From assembly GCA_030035585.1 (NCBI GenBank), contig CM057474.1, forward strand, positions 6,060,001-6,124,000: 64,000 nucleotides of DNA, in the 5' to 3' direction. Under the pieces are notes generated by a model. It did no database searches, was not told where the DNA came from, and saw nothing but the letters and a program-made list of their open reading frames with translations. Shown piece by piece: positions 10,478 through 22,567 of the stretch (the stretch's first letter is position 1; the number at the start of each line of letters is the position of its first letter). This stretch comes from Dugong dugon (lineage: Eukaryota > Chordata > Mammalia > Sirenia > Dugongidae). Made by a program: the position numbers and the translations under genes.

Positions 10478-12490
10478 ATGCAGTCCATCAGATGGGGAAA
10501 TGATAGTCTTTTTAACAAACGGTGCTGGCAAAACTGGATATCCATCTACAAAAAATGAAACAAGACCCATACCTCACACCATATACAAAAACTAATTCAA
10601 AAAGGAACAAAGACTGAAATATAAAACCAAAAACTATGAAGATCATAGAAGAAATAATAGGATCAATGCTAGAGGCCCTAATTCATGTCATTAACAGGAT
10701 ATAAACCATAACTAACAATACACAAATGTCAGAAGATAAGCTAGATAACTGGGATCTTCTAAAAATTAAACACTTAGACTCTTCAAAAGACTTCACCAAA
10801 AGAGTAAAAAGAGAACCTACAGACTGGGAAAAAAAATTTTGCTTATGGCAAATCTGACAAAGTTCTAATCTCTAAAATCTACAGGAAAATCCAACACCTC
10901 TACAACAAAAACACAAATAATCCAATTAAAAAATGGGCAAAGGATATGAACAGACACTTCACCAAAGAAGTCATTCAAGCAGCTAACAGACACATGAGGG
11001 AATGCTCTTGATCACTAGTCATTAGAGAAATGCAACTCAAAACCACAATAAGATAGTATCTCACTCCAACATTACTGGCATGAATCAAAAAAACAGAAAA
11101 TAACAGATGTTGGAGAGGCTGCAGGAGACTGGAACTCTTATGCACAGCTGGTGGGAATGCAAAATGGTACAACCATCTTGGAAAATGTATGGTGCTTCCT
11201 TAAAAAGCTAGAAATAGAAATACCATATGATCCAGCAATCCCACCCCTAGGAATATATCCTAGAGAAATAAGAGCCATCACACAAATAGACATATGCACA
11301 CCCATGTTCATTGCCACATTGTTCACAATAGCAAAAAGATGGAAACAACCTAGATGCCCATCAACAGATGATGGATAACAAGCTGTGATATATACACAAA
11401 TGGAATACTACACAATGATAAAGAACAATGGTGAATCCTCGCAGCATCTCATGACATGGATGAATCTGGAGGGCATTATGCTGAGTGAAATAAGTCAATC
11501 ACAAAAGGACAAATATTATATGAGACCACTACTATAAAAACTCATGAAAAGGTTTGCACACAAAAAGAAACAATCTTTGATGGTTACGATGGAGGGGAGG
11601 AGTGGAAGGGAAGAACACTAAATAGACAATAGATAAGTGGTAACTCTGGTGAAGGGTAAGACAGTACACATACTTGGGAAGGCAGCACAACTTGAACAAG
11701 GCAAGGTCATGGAAGCTCCACAGACACATCCAAACTCCCTGAGGGACTGAATTACTGGGCTGAGGGCTGTGGGGACCATGGTCTTGGGGAACAACTAGCT
11801 CAAGTGGCATAATACAGTTTATAAAGAAAATGTTCCACATTCTACTTTGGTGAGTAGCATCTGGGGTCTTTATAGCTTGTGAGCGACCATCTAAGATACT
11901 CCACTGGTCTCACCCCATTTGGAGCAAGGGAGAATGAAGAAAACCAAAGACACAAACGGAAAGATTAGTCCAACTGACTAATGGACCACAAATACTACAG
12001 CTTCCACTAGACAGAGTCCAGCACAACTAGATGTTGCCCGGCTACCACCACTGACTGCTCTGACAGGGATCACAAGAGAGGGCCCTGGACAGAGCTGGAG
12101 AAAAATGTAGAACAAAATTCTAATTCACATACATACCCAAAAAGACCAAACTTACTTGTCTGACAGACACTAGATGAACCCTGAGGGTATGAACCCCGAG
12201 GGTACGACCCCCAGAGACCCTTTTAGCTCAGTAATGAAGTCACTCCTGAGGTCCACCCTTCAGTCAAAGATTAGACAGGTTCATAAAACATAATGAGACT
12301 CAATGGGCACACCAGCCCAGGGGCAAGGAGGAGAAGGCAGGAGGGGACAGGAAAGCTGGTAATAGGGAACCCAAGTTCGACAAGGGGAGAGTGTTGACAT
12401 GTTGTGGGGTTGACAACCAATGTCCCAAAACAATATGTGTACTAATTGTTTAATGAGAAGCTAGTTCGTTCTGTAAACCTTCTTTTAAAG
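10478..12490 (+). mobile_element. 5'-truncated L1 (ORF2 C-terminus and 3' UTR)
   Basis: It starts inside ORF2 at the block encoding a [14 protein letters not shown]-like sequence and parallels the 3' third of the minus-strand L1 at 48,786. The C-terminal ORF2 stretch is open at 11,151-11,378 (..[12 protein letters not shown]..). It continues in broken frames to about 11,535, followed by a roughly 950-bp 3' UTR ending in GTTTAATGAGAAGCTAG and a short A-rich tail. ORF2 is interrupted by several stops and frame changes, so it is inactive. The 49-bp inverted repeat lies directly at its 5' junction. Confidence 0.9.
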
Positions 12491-12541
12491 TATGACAAAA
12501 AAAGAAGAAAGCACAGTTAGGAGAATTAAAATATATATATA

Positions 12542-12936
12542 TACATGTGAAAGCTGGACAATGAATAAGGAAGACCAAAGAAGAGTTGATGACTTTGAAT
12601 TATGGTGTTGGCAAAGAATATTGAATATACCATGGACTGCCAGAAGAATGAACAAATCTGTCTTGGAAGAAGTACAGCCAGAATGCTCATTAGAAGCAAA
12701 GATGATGAGACTTCGTCTCACACATTTTGGACATGCTATCAGGAGGCACCAGTCCCTGGAGAAGGACATCATGCTTGGTAAAATAGACGGTCAGCAAAAA
12801 AGAGAACACAGTGGCTGCAACAATGGACTCAAGCATAACAAGGCATTTTGAGAATGGCCCGGGACCAGACAGTGTTTTCTTCTGTTGTACATAGGGTCAC
12901 TATGAGTCAGAACCAACTCGATAGCACCAAACAACA
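12542..12936 (+). mobile_element. RTE LINE 3' end
   Basis: The 3' terminus of a BovB-like RTE element. The frame 12,492-12,851 encodes a SWTMNKEDQRRVDDFELWCW block and then an LTHFGHAIRRHQSLEKDIML block, the C-terminal region of RTE ORF2. It ends with CACTATGAGTCAGAACC and CACCAAACAACAGCAGCAAC. It is truncated after the ATATATAT run at its left edge. The end sequence resembles AfroSINE 3' ends. Confidence 0.9.
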
Positions 12937-12989
12937 GCAGCAACATAAAAATATAGTTTTTCACTTTCCCTCCCCATCTTTGGTTTAAG

Positions 12990-13906
12990 ATCAGAAAAAG
13001 TATGCATCAGGGTTATATCCTTTCACCATATTTATTCAATCTGTATGCTGAGCAAGTAATCAAGGAAGGTGGACTATATAAAAAGAACATGACATCAAGA
13101 CTGGAGGAAGACCAATTAACAACATGCGATACACAGATGACACAATCTTGCTTACTGACAGTGAAGAGGACTTGAAGCACTTACCGATGAAGATCAAAGA
13201 CTACAACCTTCAGTATGTATTACATCTCAACATAAAGAAAACAAAAATGTTTACAACTGGACCAGTAAGCAACATCATGATAAACAGAGAAAAGATCGAT
13301 CTTGTCAAGTATTTCATTTTACTTGGCTCCACAATCAACAACCACGGAAGCAGCAGTCACGAAATCAAATGATGTATTGCATTGGGCAATTCTGCTGCAA
13401 AAGATCTTTTTAAAGTGTTCAAAAGTAAAGATGTCACCTGGAGGACTAAGGTGCACCTAACCCAAGCCATGGTATTTTCAATGGCCTCATATGCATGCAA
13501 AAGATGGGCAATTAATAATGAAGACCGAAGAAGAATTGATGCATTTGAATTATGGTGCTGTTGAAGAATATGCAGTATACCATGGACTGTCAGAAGAATG
13601 AACAAATCTGTCTTGGAAGAAGTACAGCCAGAATAGTCCTTGGAAGCAAGGATGGTAAGACTTCGTCTCAAGTTCTTTGGACATGTTATCAAGAGGGACC
13701 AATCCCTGGAAAAGGACATCATGCTTGGTAAAGTAGAGGGTCATCGAAAAAAAGAAAGACCTTCAATGAGATGGATGGACACAGTGCCTCAACAATGGCC
13801 TCAAAACTAGCAAAGATTGTGAGGATGGTGCAGGACCGGGCAGTGTTTTGTGTCTGTTGTACACAGGGTCTCTATGAGTCGGAACTGACTTGAAGGCATC
13901 TAAAAA
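12990..13906 (+). mobile_element. RTE LINE, C-terminal RT to 3' end
   Basis: A second RTE copy beginning in the reverse transcriptase at a LSPYLFNLYAEQ-coding block. The catalytic strand is at about 13,124, reading RYTDDTILLTDSEEDLKHL, with Y-T-D-D where Y-A-D-D is usual. LHLNIKKTKM and the ILLGSTINNHGSSSHEI block follow. The frame breaks at about 13,372 and again near 13,564. It ends in the shared GTCTCTATGAGTCGGAACTG tail. 5' truncated and inactive. Confidence 0.9.
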
Positions 13907-14214
13907 CAACTCCTCATTTTTACTACTTTTATTCTTACCATTATTGTTCATTAATTTTGATTGAGGATTTATTTGGCTCATGTATTTTTTAAAAATTTTT
14001 AATCACTCTTCATATGAAGATACCACATTCTTAGACCTTTTTTGTTAGGACTTTCTAGATTATTTTCTTTGATTTATCTATTCCAAAGCATTAGTGAGCT
14101 GAGATAATATCTCTAAAATGAGGGGCCCACATTGATAAAAGCTAGAGATAAGAGTTAATATTGCAAGTCAGACAGAAAGGTAGTTATTTCAACTATTGTT
14201 AAAAGATCTTGTAC
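13907..14214. other. AT-rich DNA, nothing recognised
   Basis: No gene or repeat family was recognised. Confidence 0.5.
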
Positions 14215-14600
14215 ATACATCATTCACAATTTTGTTCAATGAATAGTATGCACCTATTTTTAGGTATGTTAAGTGATAGAAAAATAGAAAACTCAGTAAA
14301 TGCCCTCAGGAAGCTTACTGTGTACTGGGAAAATAAGCAGACAAAACAATATAAAATACTAAGGGGAGATTCAGGGCATAATAGGAACACATATGAGGAA
14401 CATCTATCTTAATATCAGGGGGAGTCTGGGAAGAACATACGTTAATGTTTCTATAGACATAGAAAATTATTTCTAAGTTTAGGATAAAGGATGAGCAGAA
14501 GTTAGTCAGGCAAAGGGGTGTATAAAATATTCCAGACAGAGGGACGAGTATGAATAGGGGCCTGAAGGAAGGAGAAAGGAGAACTGAGAGTAGTTCAGTT
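14215..14600 (-). repeat. L2 3' portion
   Basis: Reverse-complement L2 order: TGAATAGTATGCACCTATT, ATGCCCTCAGGAAGCTTAC, a GTGTATAAAATATTCCAGAC block and GGGCCTGAAGGAAGGAG. Strongly diverged. Confidence 0.55.
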
Positions 14601-14939
14601 GTCATTCTTCTTTCCTATCTCCAGGGTGAAGAGAACAAATGGATCTGCCACTCAGCTCTTCTTTACTGATGTTGTGGGGTTGTTTTCCCCCTATTTTAAT
14701 TCATTGTCACTTTTAAAGGTGTCCTTGACTTTTATTTTAAGTAGGGTGACCTATTTCTTTGCCTGGTCCGACCTATTTCAATCTGTCGTCCAGATGTCAT
14801 TATTATGAGCACTTCCATTTCACTCACAACTATTTTAATTTGGACAATAAATTTTATGGTCACCATAGTTTTAAATCATTCACACTTCCCCTGAAACAAC
14901 AAAGTAAGGACACATACAACGTGGTTTGCTGACTAGCTC
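14601..14939. other. Unique DNA, nothing recognised
   Basis: No gene or repeat family was recognised. Confidence 0.5.
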
Positions 14940-15597
14940 TAGGTTACCTTAGTGGTGGCAGAGAGGTTCTTCTCCTCTAAAGGGAAGTCGATGATGGGTT
15001 TCCAATGAAAATTGCAAGGGACGATGCTTTCCATCATTTCTTTTTTTCGCAGCCGCGTTCTGATGAGGACCGGTATTTTCTCTCTCTCCCTCTCCCTCTT
15101 TTTCTTCCCAATCACAGTTAAGATTCTATTCACCAGAGCTAGAGGTTTCACACATTTATTGTGGTGATCAAATGGCCTACTGATACTGTGGGTCTCAGCG
15201 AGGGACAATCTGAAATCAGAGCCAGGGACTTCGTGCCTGCAGCTGTCAGCATCAGAATCCCTCCTTTGGGTTAAGGCAGTCCTTCCAGAAGGGGCTCATT
15301 TAAATGCAAATATGCTATCAAGAGATGTAACTTAGTATCTCATTAGCAGCCATTAACAATTTAGCAGAGATCAGTTTCTCAGATACGTTATTGAGAGGCG
15401 TTGTCGGGGTGATTTGGCACCGGCGTCTGTTGCCCCGCTGACCGCCAGGTCCCTTGTTCTCATCACGTCAAAGGGGTCTGCCCAAAGCTGGGAACTTGGT
15501 CTAGTGGGAAAGAATTGGGCACTTCGGCATGATGAGCAATATTGTCTTACAGAATTTTGACATAAGAGAAGGGGTAGTGAGAGGATTTCTATAGTAA
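14940..15597. other. Unique block with transcription-factor-like motifs
   Basis: Non-repetitive, with higher GC and more CpG than its neighbours. It holds a perfect octamer ATGCAAAT (15,304-15,311), nearby CATTAGCAGCCATTAACAAT (homeodomain/SOX-type words) and a CT-rich tract (15,081-15,108). A minus frame of 89 codons (14,939-15,208) ends at a donor-like CTAAG|GTAACC but has no good acceptor. A cis-regulatory element is the likeliest reading; an exon is not excluded. Confidence 0.3.
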
Positions 15598-15755
15598 TAC
15601 CCACTGCTGTCGAGTCGATTCTGACTCATAGCGACTCTATAGGACTGAGTAGAACTGCCCCATAGGGTTTCCAAAGAGTGCCTGGTGGATTCGAACTGCC
15701 GACCTTTTGGTTAGCAGCCATAGCTCTTAACCATTACTCCATCAGGGTTTCCTCC
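15598..15755 (-). repeat. AfroSINE, short form
   Basis: Minus-strand, near full-length copy (CTGTCGAGTCGATTCTGACTC at the left to the CATCAGGGTTTCC head at the right). Confidence 0.93.
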
Positions 15756-16180
15756 TATAGTAATAGTATCTTTTTGGGGGGGAGGGAGTAGGGGTGGCTA
15801 CGAGGCTTGGGTTAATTAATCATGTCCTACAGAAGTATTATAATTTTATGACTCTTTAAATGAAGTCAGAAAGTATATCATGTAAAGTATGTCCAAAAAT
15901 GTAATTCAGAGATAGCAAGGCTAGAGCAATGGGAATACAGTTTCATTCAAGTAATTATAGATAGACTAAGAATTTCCTGCATTAATATAAAAGCACTGAT
16001 ATAAGAAAATCATTATTCATTATTTAATGAAGATTGGTATCAGATATTGAACAGATTTGCAGATATAACAAAAATAGGACAATGAATGAAAAGGAAGTGA
16101 CTACAAACAGAACAGAAACTGTATTAAGACATTTGCTAAGAATTTCACTTTGTTTTTATTGGTTAAGAGTCGACATATAA
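15756..16180. other. AT-rich DNA, nothing recognised
   Basis: Holds a short GGGGGGG run at about 15,775-15,783. No gene was seen. Confidence 0.5.
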
Positions 16181-16375
16181 CAAAAACCAAACCCACTGCC
16201 ATTGGGTTGATTCCGACTCATAGCAACCCTATAGGACAGAGTAGAACTTCCCCATAGGATTTCCAAGGCTGTAATCTTCATGCAAGCAGACTGCCACATC
16301 TTTCTCCTGAGGAGCAGCTGGTGGGTTCAAACTGGTGACCTTTCCATTAGCAGCTGAGCTCTTTAACCACTGTAA
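16181..16375 (-). repeat. AfroSINE with extra internal block
   Basis: Minus-strand copy of the subfamily with CTGTAATCTTCATGCAAGCA between tail and tRNA head, as at 2,305 and 31,372. Confidence 0.93.
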
Positions 16376-16470
16376 TATAATGCAGCTATTGTGCAGTAAT
16401 TGGAACTCTATATTAAATTGTGAAATGTGTATTTGCTTATGTGAAATGCTTAGTAAATGACATATGATAT

Positions 16471-17004
16471 TGTCATGGATTGAATTGTGTCCCCCAAAAA
16501 ATGTGTGTAGCAACTTGGCTAGGTCATGATTCCCAGTATTGTATAATTGTGTTATCTGATGTGATTTCCTTATGTGTTGTAATCTCTACCACTATGATGA
16601 GATTATATGTGATCTCCTCGTGTGTTGTAAATTCTGTCACTGTGACGAGTTTATACTGATGAGGTTGACAAGATTAGTGTCTTAATGCAATCTCTTTTGA
16701 GATATAAAAGAGAGAAGTGAGCAGAGACACATGGGAACCTCACACGACCAAGAAAGCAGTGCTGGGAGCAGAGCACATCCTTTGGACCTGAGGTTCCTGT
16801 GCTGAGATGCTTCTAGACCAAGGAAAGACTGAGGCATCACAAGGACCTTTCTCCAGAGCCGACAGAGAGAGAGAGCCTTTTCCTGGAGCTGATGCCCTGA
16901 GTTTGGACTTATAGCCTACCAGACTGTGAAGACAATAAATTTCTCTCTGTTAAAACCATCCCCTTGTGGTACTTCTGTTAGAGCAGCACTAGATGACTGA
17001 GACG
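16471..17004 (+). mobile_element. Solitary LTR, ERVL/MaLR-like
   Basis: About 534 bp opening TGTCATGGATTGAATTGTGT, the opening shape shared with MLT/MaLR LTRs, with an AATAAA signal near 16,935. It is flanked by the 5-bp repeat GATAT (16,466-16,470 and 17,005-17,009). It has no internal region and is treated as a fossil. It could be a lineage-specific member, since only its outline fits MLT consensus sequences I know. Confidence 0.75.
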
Positions 17005-17396
17005 GATATGTTCACTAGTTTGTGTAATTCTCAAATAAACCTTAAAAACAAACACTATTGTGAAGTATTGAGGTAAAAGAATCCGCTTAAGCAATACTCT
17101 ATTTTTTCATTTCAAACCTTTTTAAGAATCTGATGAAACCAATAAATGTCCTCTCCACAGAAGTGCACTTTAATGAAAACTTTTCTATTTCAATGAATAG
17201 ACTATTAAATCGTATTTGCAAAGAATTATGTCTCTATTATTGCTCATTTATTCATGCCAAAGAAATATTCAATTTCTTATTAAATTTAAATTAAGTTAAA
17301 CTAGTCAAAAAAGGAAGGAAATTTAAGTTTGGCAAAAAAAAAAAAAAAAAAAAGGAAGTTTTAATGAACTTTGTTTGGTCAGCAGGCAGGTTGATA
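17005..17396. other. AT-rich DNA with poly-A run
   Basis: An A-rich run of about 18 bases lies at 17,335-17,353. Nothing else was recognised. Confidence 0.5.
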
Positions 17397-19360
17397 TTCA
17401 TTTATTCACCGGATATGTATGGAGTACCTGATGTGTTATGCTATTTTAGACACAGGAGATACAGCGACTCTCTTCTTCATGGATCTTATGTTCTAGTGGA
17501 AGGGGATGACCACCAGGCAGTGTGGCATATGAATTGGTGATAAGGGCCATGAAGGAAAATGGAACATAGTAAGGGGGAGGGGTGGGGCAGTTCTAGTTTA
17601 TACAGGTGGTCGGGATTATTGGGCAGAGACCTGAAGGAAACGTGGGAGCAAGCCAAATGAGTAGACTGAAGGAGAGGCTCGGTAGATGTAAGGAGCTGGG
17701 AGTATACTCTGAGTGTTTCAGAAACTGGGGGGCTAGTTTGCAGCAAAAGGATCAGAGAGGGGAAACTGTTAGGAGATGAAGCTAGAGAGATAGATGTGTG
17801 CAAGGTCATTTAGGGACTTGTACACAGTGGTGGAGAGCAGAGCTTTGGGGGATGAGGAGTTTATCTTTGGCTATACTACATTTATGATCCCTATTAAATC
17901 TCAACGGAGATGGAAAGTAGACAATTGGGTATACTACTCTGAGATTTGAGGAAGATAGAGGTCATAGCCGTAAATACAAAGTTCAGTATCGTCATGATAC
18001 TTAACGTCTTTAGACCAGAAGAATTCACCTTGGAATAAATATTGTTCGAGAATAGATGATGTTGAAGAACTGAGCATGGGACACTCCGGTATTTAGAGGA
18101 TCCATTAGGGGCCCTGGTGGTACAGTGGTTAAGGGCTCGGCTGCTAACCAAAAAGTCAGCAGTTTGAACCTACCACTGGCTCCTTGGAAACCTGATGGAG
18201 CAGTTCTACCCTGTCTTGTAGGGTCACTATGAGTCAGGATCTACTGGATAGCAATGGGTTTGGTTTGGTTTAGCAAAGGGTGTGAAAAAGAAGTCACCAG
18301 GGAGGAAGAAAGAGTCCCAGAAGCCAAGTGGAAAAGGTGTTACAAGGAAGAGGAAGTGATTAATGGTCATATGCTGCTAATAGAGTAAGATAAGGACTGA
18401 GAATGTAATATGGCTTTGGTAACACAGAGAGAACTAACACCCTTGACAAGAACAGCTTCTGTGCAGTGGACAACAATAAATAAAAACAGGAAATGGGAGG
18501 AAGGGCAGTGAGAACACCAAGCAGACGTTTCTTTTTGAGGAGTTTTGCTATTAAAAAGGAACAGAGCCATGGGGCAGTAATTAGAAGGGGATATGGCATC
18601 AAGGAAAGATTTTTTTTTCTTCATTAATATGGGAGATATTACCTCTTTGTGTGCTGATGGGAAAATCTAGCAGAGAGAAGTAATTGATGATGCAGGAAAG
18701 AGGAGACAATTGTAGAAGAGAGGTCCTTGAGTGGGCAAGAGGGAAGGGATCCAGTGTAGAGTAGAGGGTTTGGCCTTAGGTCGGAGGAAATACGTTCCTT
18801 CCACCAAAGAGGAAAGGCAGAGCGTGTGGTTTCAGAGAGGCGGAAAGCGGGCTGGGAGACGTGATGTCTGGACCTCGTGAAAATGCCGCTCTGATTCCTC
18901 CTGTATTCCCAGCAAAATGAGAAGGAGCTGAGAATTTGGAGAGACGAAGAGGTGTTGAATATTTGAGGAGACAGAAGTTATGAACCAGTTGCCTCGGGCA
19001 GTGGGAGGCAGAGCTGATTAGTACTCAGATTTCTAGGAAGCACTGAGGACCCATTTAGAGTTAATGCTTATGAATTTATATGGGACCTATTAATAAGGTT
19101 GCCGCTTTTTCTCCAGGCGTGTTTAGCTGCTTGTCACAGGCGCTGAGTTGGCATAGGGTTCTAGCTCACCAAGGCTGGCATTTTGCACGGCCAACACAAC
19201 TCAGGTAGACCCGAGGGACTTCAGGGTGTGCACAGAGAAATGATCCTAACGATGGATCCGGGACCGTGACCTTAGTAAGGAGGGAAATGAGGGCCAGGCT
19301 GTGAGGACTAATCTTACCGTTGAGTTTAACATTATGTTGGATCACAAGAGCGGAAAACCC
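17397..19360 (-). mobile_element. Long L2 LINE copy with RT remnant
   Basis: Minus-strand L2 of about 2 kb (1.8 kb without the inserted SINE at 18,107-18,270). The 3' end is at the left (TTTATTCACCGGATATG...). Reading leftward from about 18,620, the translation shows SPSNYCPMALFLF, the L2 reverse-transcriptase start (cf. SPSNYRPISLLPF). It continues with CTEAVLVKGVSSL (cf. STETALVKVTNDL). The catalytic-strand area falls at about 17,950-18,060. Further 5', GGACCTATTAATAAGG and CTCCAGGCGTGTTTAGCTGC still match. Most mammalian L2 copies are only a few hundred bp, so this one is long. Many frame breaks; dead. Confidence 0.8.
18107..18270 (+). repeat. AfroSINE inserted in L2
   Basis: Plus-strand short form (GGCCCTGGTGGTACAGTGG to GGGTTTGGTTTGG) sitting inside the older L2. 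The nesting dates it as younger than the L2. Confidence 0.93.
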
Positions 19361-20316
19361 TGACTCATAGTGGTGTGTTAAAAGCAAACACAAGCAGTAC
19401 CTCTATAGTTCACTCTGCTGTATGGAAAACCTCCATGTGTCTTTTAGCTGAACTCCTGTCTGTAATTTCTTGACCCTTTTATCAGTGACGCCGTCATAGG
19501 CAAGGTTTGCGTTGCTGATAAAATCTTTCAGAAATGCATTTCAAAATCTACTTTTTAATTTTAAGGTTATCAGGGTAGAAACAGTTGTAATAATTAGAAC
19601 TTAGTGCGCTTGCTTACTTCCTAGAGAGCCGTTATGTGACTGTTACACCCGACTGCAACTTTCCAGGATATTTCCTCCAGCATTGAAAACAGGAATAAAA
19701 AGTAAAAATTAAACCAGCATCTTCTCTTCAAAGGGCTCTGTTAGCGTTGCTTTCTTCCTAATATGAGTTTCTACTGGCTCTGCTTCCATTTTTTTACTCC
19801 AGTCAAACCAGTTTATTATTGCTTTCGCCTTCCATTGTGCATCTGGTGTATGTTTGCCCCCTGGTGGATAATTCTAGAACTGTCACTGTGATTTTTTTAA
19901 GTAGAAAAAAGGACTGAAAGTGTAGCTATCATGGGCAATGGTAATCATTTCTAAAGGCATGTAGAGACTGATCAAAAGAGCTTTAAGTAATTGGATATTT
20001 TCTCCTTTTCTATTAATTTCCAAATTTGGGATTATGTCCAGGACCACACTAACTGAATCTGAAAGATGATACTCAAACATTCAACACTCTTTTTAAATAC
20101 AAGAATACAGAATTATGAAGGAGAGCTTGACTCACCTTATTTAAGGAATAGCATTTGCAGCTTATCTGAGGAAGACAAGTTGGCTTTCCTTGAAGTACTC
20201 TGAGATTATGTCAGTAAAGGGAGCCTGACACTGATTAATCTTCACTTGTTAGAGTTGTATGTAGAATTATACAGATCGTGATAAAATTCATTCTTTAAGT
20301 TGTGTACAAATCAATG
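19361..20316. other. Unique DNA with CTCF-like site
   Basis: Non-repetitive and moderately GC. It contains TTTGCCCCCTGGTGGATAA at 19,853-19,871. Nothing coding was recognised. Confidence 0.4.
19853..19871 (-). promoter_or_regulatory. Candidate CTCF-binding motif
   Basis: The core GCCCCCTGGTGG is an exact match to the reverse complement of the vertebrate CTCF core CCACCAGGGGGC, so the motif lies on the minus strand. It sits outside any recognised transposon. Confidence 0.5.
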
Positions 20317-20523
20317 AGTCCCTGGGAGGTGTAAATGGTTAACATGCTCGGCTGCTAGCCAAAAGGTTGGCAGTTCGAACCAACTCATAGGTGCCTTGGA
20401 AGAAAGGCCTGGCAATCTGCTTCTGAAAGGTCAAAGCCACGAGAGCCCTATGGAGCACAGTTCTACTCTGCAACACATGGGTCACCACGAGTTGGAATCA
20501 ACTTGATGGCAGCTGGTGGTTAT
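20317..20523 (+). repeat. AfroSINE, long form
   Basis: Plus-strand copy starting GAGTCCCTGGGAGGTGTAAA, with the GCAATCTGCTTCTGAAAGG block and ending GATGGCAGCTGGTGG. Confidence 0.93.
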
Positions 20524-21434
20524 TGACTGAATAAAATTACCAAATCATTCAACTCCCAGCATTGTAATGCTGAGCCATCTAGTCCCAGTGACAGCCATTG
20601 TCCATAGCTCCCCCAGCCTAAAGAACACTCAGTCAGAAATCTCTCAGACATTTGCCCCCATGGACCAAGAGCCACTGTCCATTTTCTTTTCCTGGGCATC
20701 TACACCACTAGGAGTTGGGAAATTTTATTTCTCCACATTTGAAACACATCTTCATGAGAGCTTCTAAATAGAATCATTTCTAAATAAAATTATTTCTCTG
20801 AAAAGTATTTTTGACATTGAAGCAAAAATCATTATCTAATATTAAGTAAAGGATAAAATAAAAGTCACAATGAATGTGATTTAAAAATATATAAATAAAT
20901 AATTTTTTAAATATATGAATATAGACATGTATATGATGGAGATAATGGTGCACATTCTGGGTATTATGAGATAATTTTTATTTTCTTCACTTTTTAAATA
21001 TTTATTAAATTTCCTAAAAGGAATGTAGTTTCATCATCTGAAGAATAGTAAATTGTAAATGTACTCAGTTCTAGTGGTACTGGTTTTGATTTCTGTGTAG
21101 TTTACTGTTTGCACAAATACACACTTGGACCTTGCCTTTTCCTGCAAGTTGTATTCTTACATTCATAAACACACACACACACAGCTGGTATTGTTGCTTT
21201 AGTCTTTGTTTTCCCTCCCATCCCAGCATGAGAAAGTTAAGGAACTGAGTCAAACCAAAAAAATTAAGCTTTAAAAATAACTTTGAATAGTACCCTTTCC
21301 TTCTATAACATTCCTCTAAAGAACTAGTGTCATTAATGGCAGTGCAGGCCAGAATTTTTCCTTGAAAATGAAGACATGGTCATGTAGTCTCACTAGAAAC
21401 TGGATCTAAACTTTCAAATTCAAACCTATTTCTA
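20524..21434. other. AT-rich DNA, nothing recognised
   Basis: Includes a short CA run at about 21,170-21,183. No gene was seen. Confidence 0.5.
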
Positions 21435-21655
21435 ACGTCTGCAGTATGCCATAATGGTTAAAGCATGGGAATTAGAGGCAGATATTTGGGCTGAGTCTAG
21501 TCCTGTTCCTTCCAAGTTTTGTGACCTCCCTTTCTTCATTTTTAAAATGGGGATATTAAAAGCACTGATATCTCAGGGTTAATGAAAAAAATACATGTAA
21601 ATACTTACTACTGTATCAGACACTTAACAAAGTGACCAGTTAGCATTATTTGGTA
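21435..21655 (+). repeat. MIR
   Basis: Good MIR order: GTTAAAGCATGGGAATTAGA, CTGAGTCTAGTCCTG, TTTTGTGACCTCCC, CTTCATTTTTAAAATGGGGA and a TTAACAAAGTGACC end block. Confidence 0.7.
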
Positions 21656-22032
21656 TTATTATTACATTTTCTCTGCACATAGGCATGTTATATGTAACAA
21701 TTGCCTTGATTTTCTCAATTTAAAGTGTAAAAGTAACTTTTACCTTGTAAATATGTTCAAGATTAATTGTCTAATGTTAATAAGGCAATTTAAAATATTT
21801 CTGAATATTGTTTACTTTTATTTGTCTAGCACCATCATGAATAAAAAACCTATTAGTAAAGCTGTAAACTTAGTCACCAAAACACTTCTGTTTATTGTCT
21901 TCCATTTAACCCTAAGTACTCAGAATGCATTTGATGTCGTGGGGGATCAACATTTTATACTACAGAAGAACTAATGCCACAGTTGTCCTGTCTTTAGTGT
22001 CAAAGATGAACTGTTTCCATTTACTTCCACGC
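21656..22032. other. AT-rich DNA, nothing recognised
   Basis: No gene or repeat family was recognised. Confidence 0.5.
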
Positions 22033-22105
22033 TATTGTTCTGTGCCGTTGGTTACCGTTTTTACAGTGTGTCAGCATTGTTCTTCTTTCCACTCTTGCAC
22101 TTGTA
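22033..22105 (-). repeat. L1 3'-UTR scrap
   Basis: TATTGTTCTGTGCCGTTGGT followed by ACAGTGTGTCAGCATTGTTC matches the L1 3' UTR at 22,785-22,840 closely. Confidence 0.65.
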
Positions 22106-22567
22106 TTCAAGTACAAGTCTTCAATGACCTGGAATGAGACAAACTATCTTTTGGACTGAGAAAAGATCAAGAGGTTCATGCTGAGGAAGGGAGGAAGAAA
22201 AAGAAGAATAGGAAAAGCAGAATTAGTTCCTCTTTCCAAAGAGGAGCAAGAGACCAGGGCTTTCCATGGGGAAAGGAAGCATACCTTTCTTTCTGGGATT
22301 TGAAAGGAAGAGATGCCCTACTTTTAAATACCTAGAGTATTCCTTCCATTTAAAACTGAATCTAGCTAATCATCTCGAGAGGAAGAAAAGGGTAAAGTAA
22401 CCTGTGAACAAGGCCTTTTTGTGGTGTTAAATGAAACTGATTAAAATGAATGCCAGGTCTCTAATGAGTTTAAGAATTTCCTTTGGAAAAACTAGTCTGT
22501 CCTTTGCATAAAAAGAGCAGAGAGTCTAAGTGGGTTACTTGCATGCGGTAGGGCAACTCTGTTGTTA
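22106..22567. other. Purine-rich unique DNA
   Basis: Nothing was recognised. Confidence 0.45.

Noticed and set aside
14939-15208. 89-codon minus frame ending at a donor-like CTAAG|GTAACC
   Set aside because: No credible acceptor on that strand, and the middle is encoded by a low-complexity CT tract. Kept only as a regulatory candidate.
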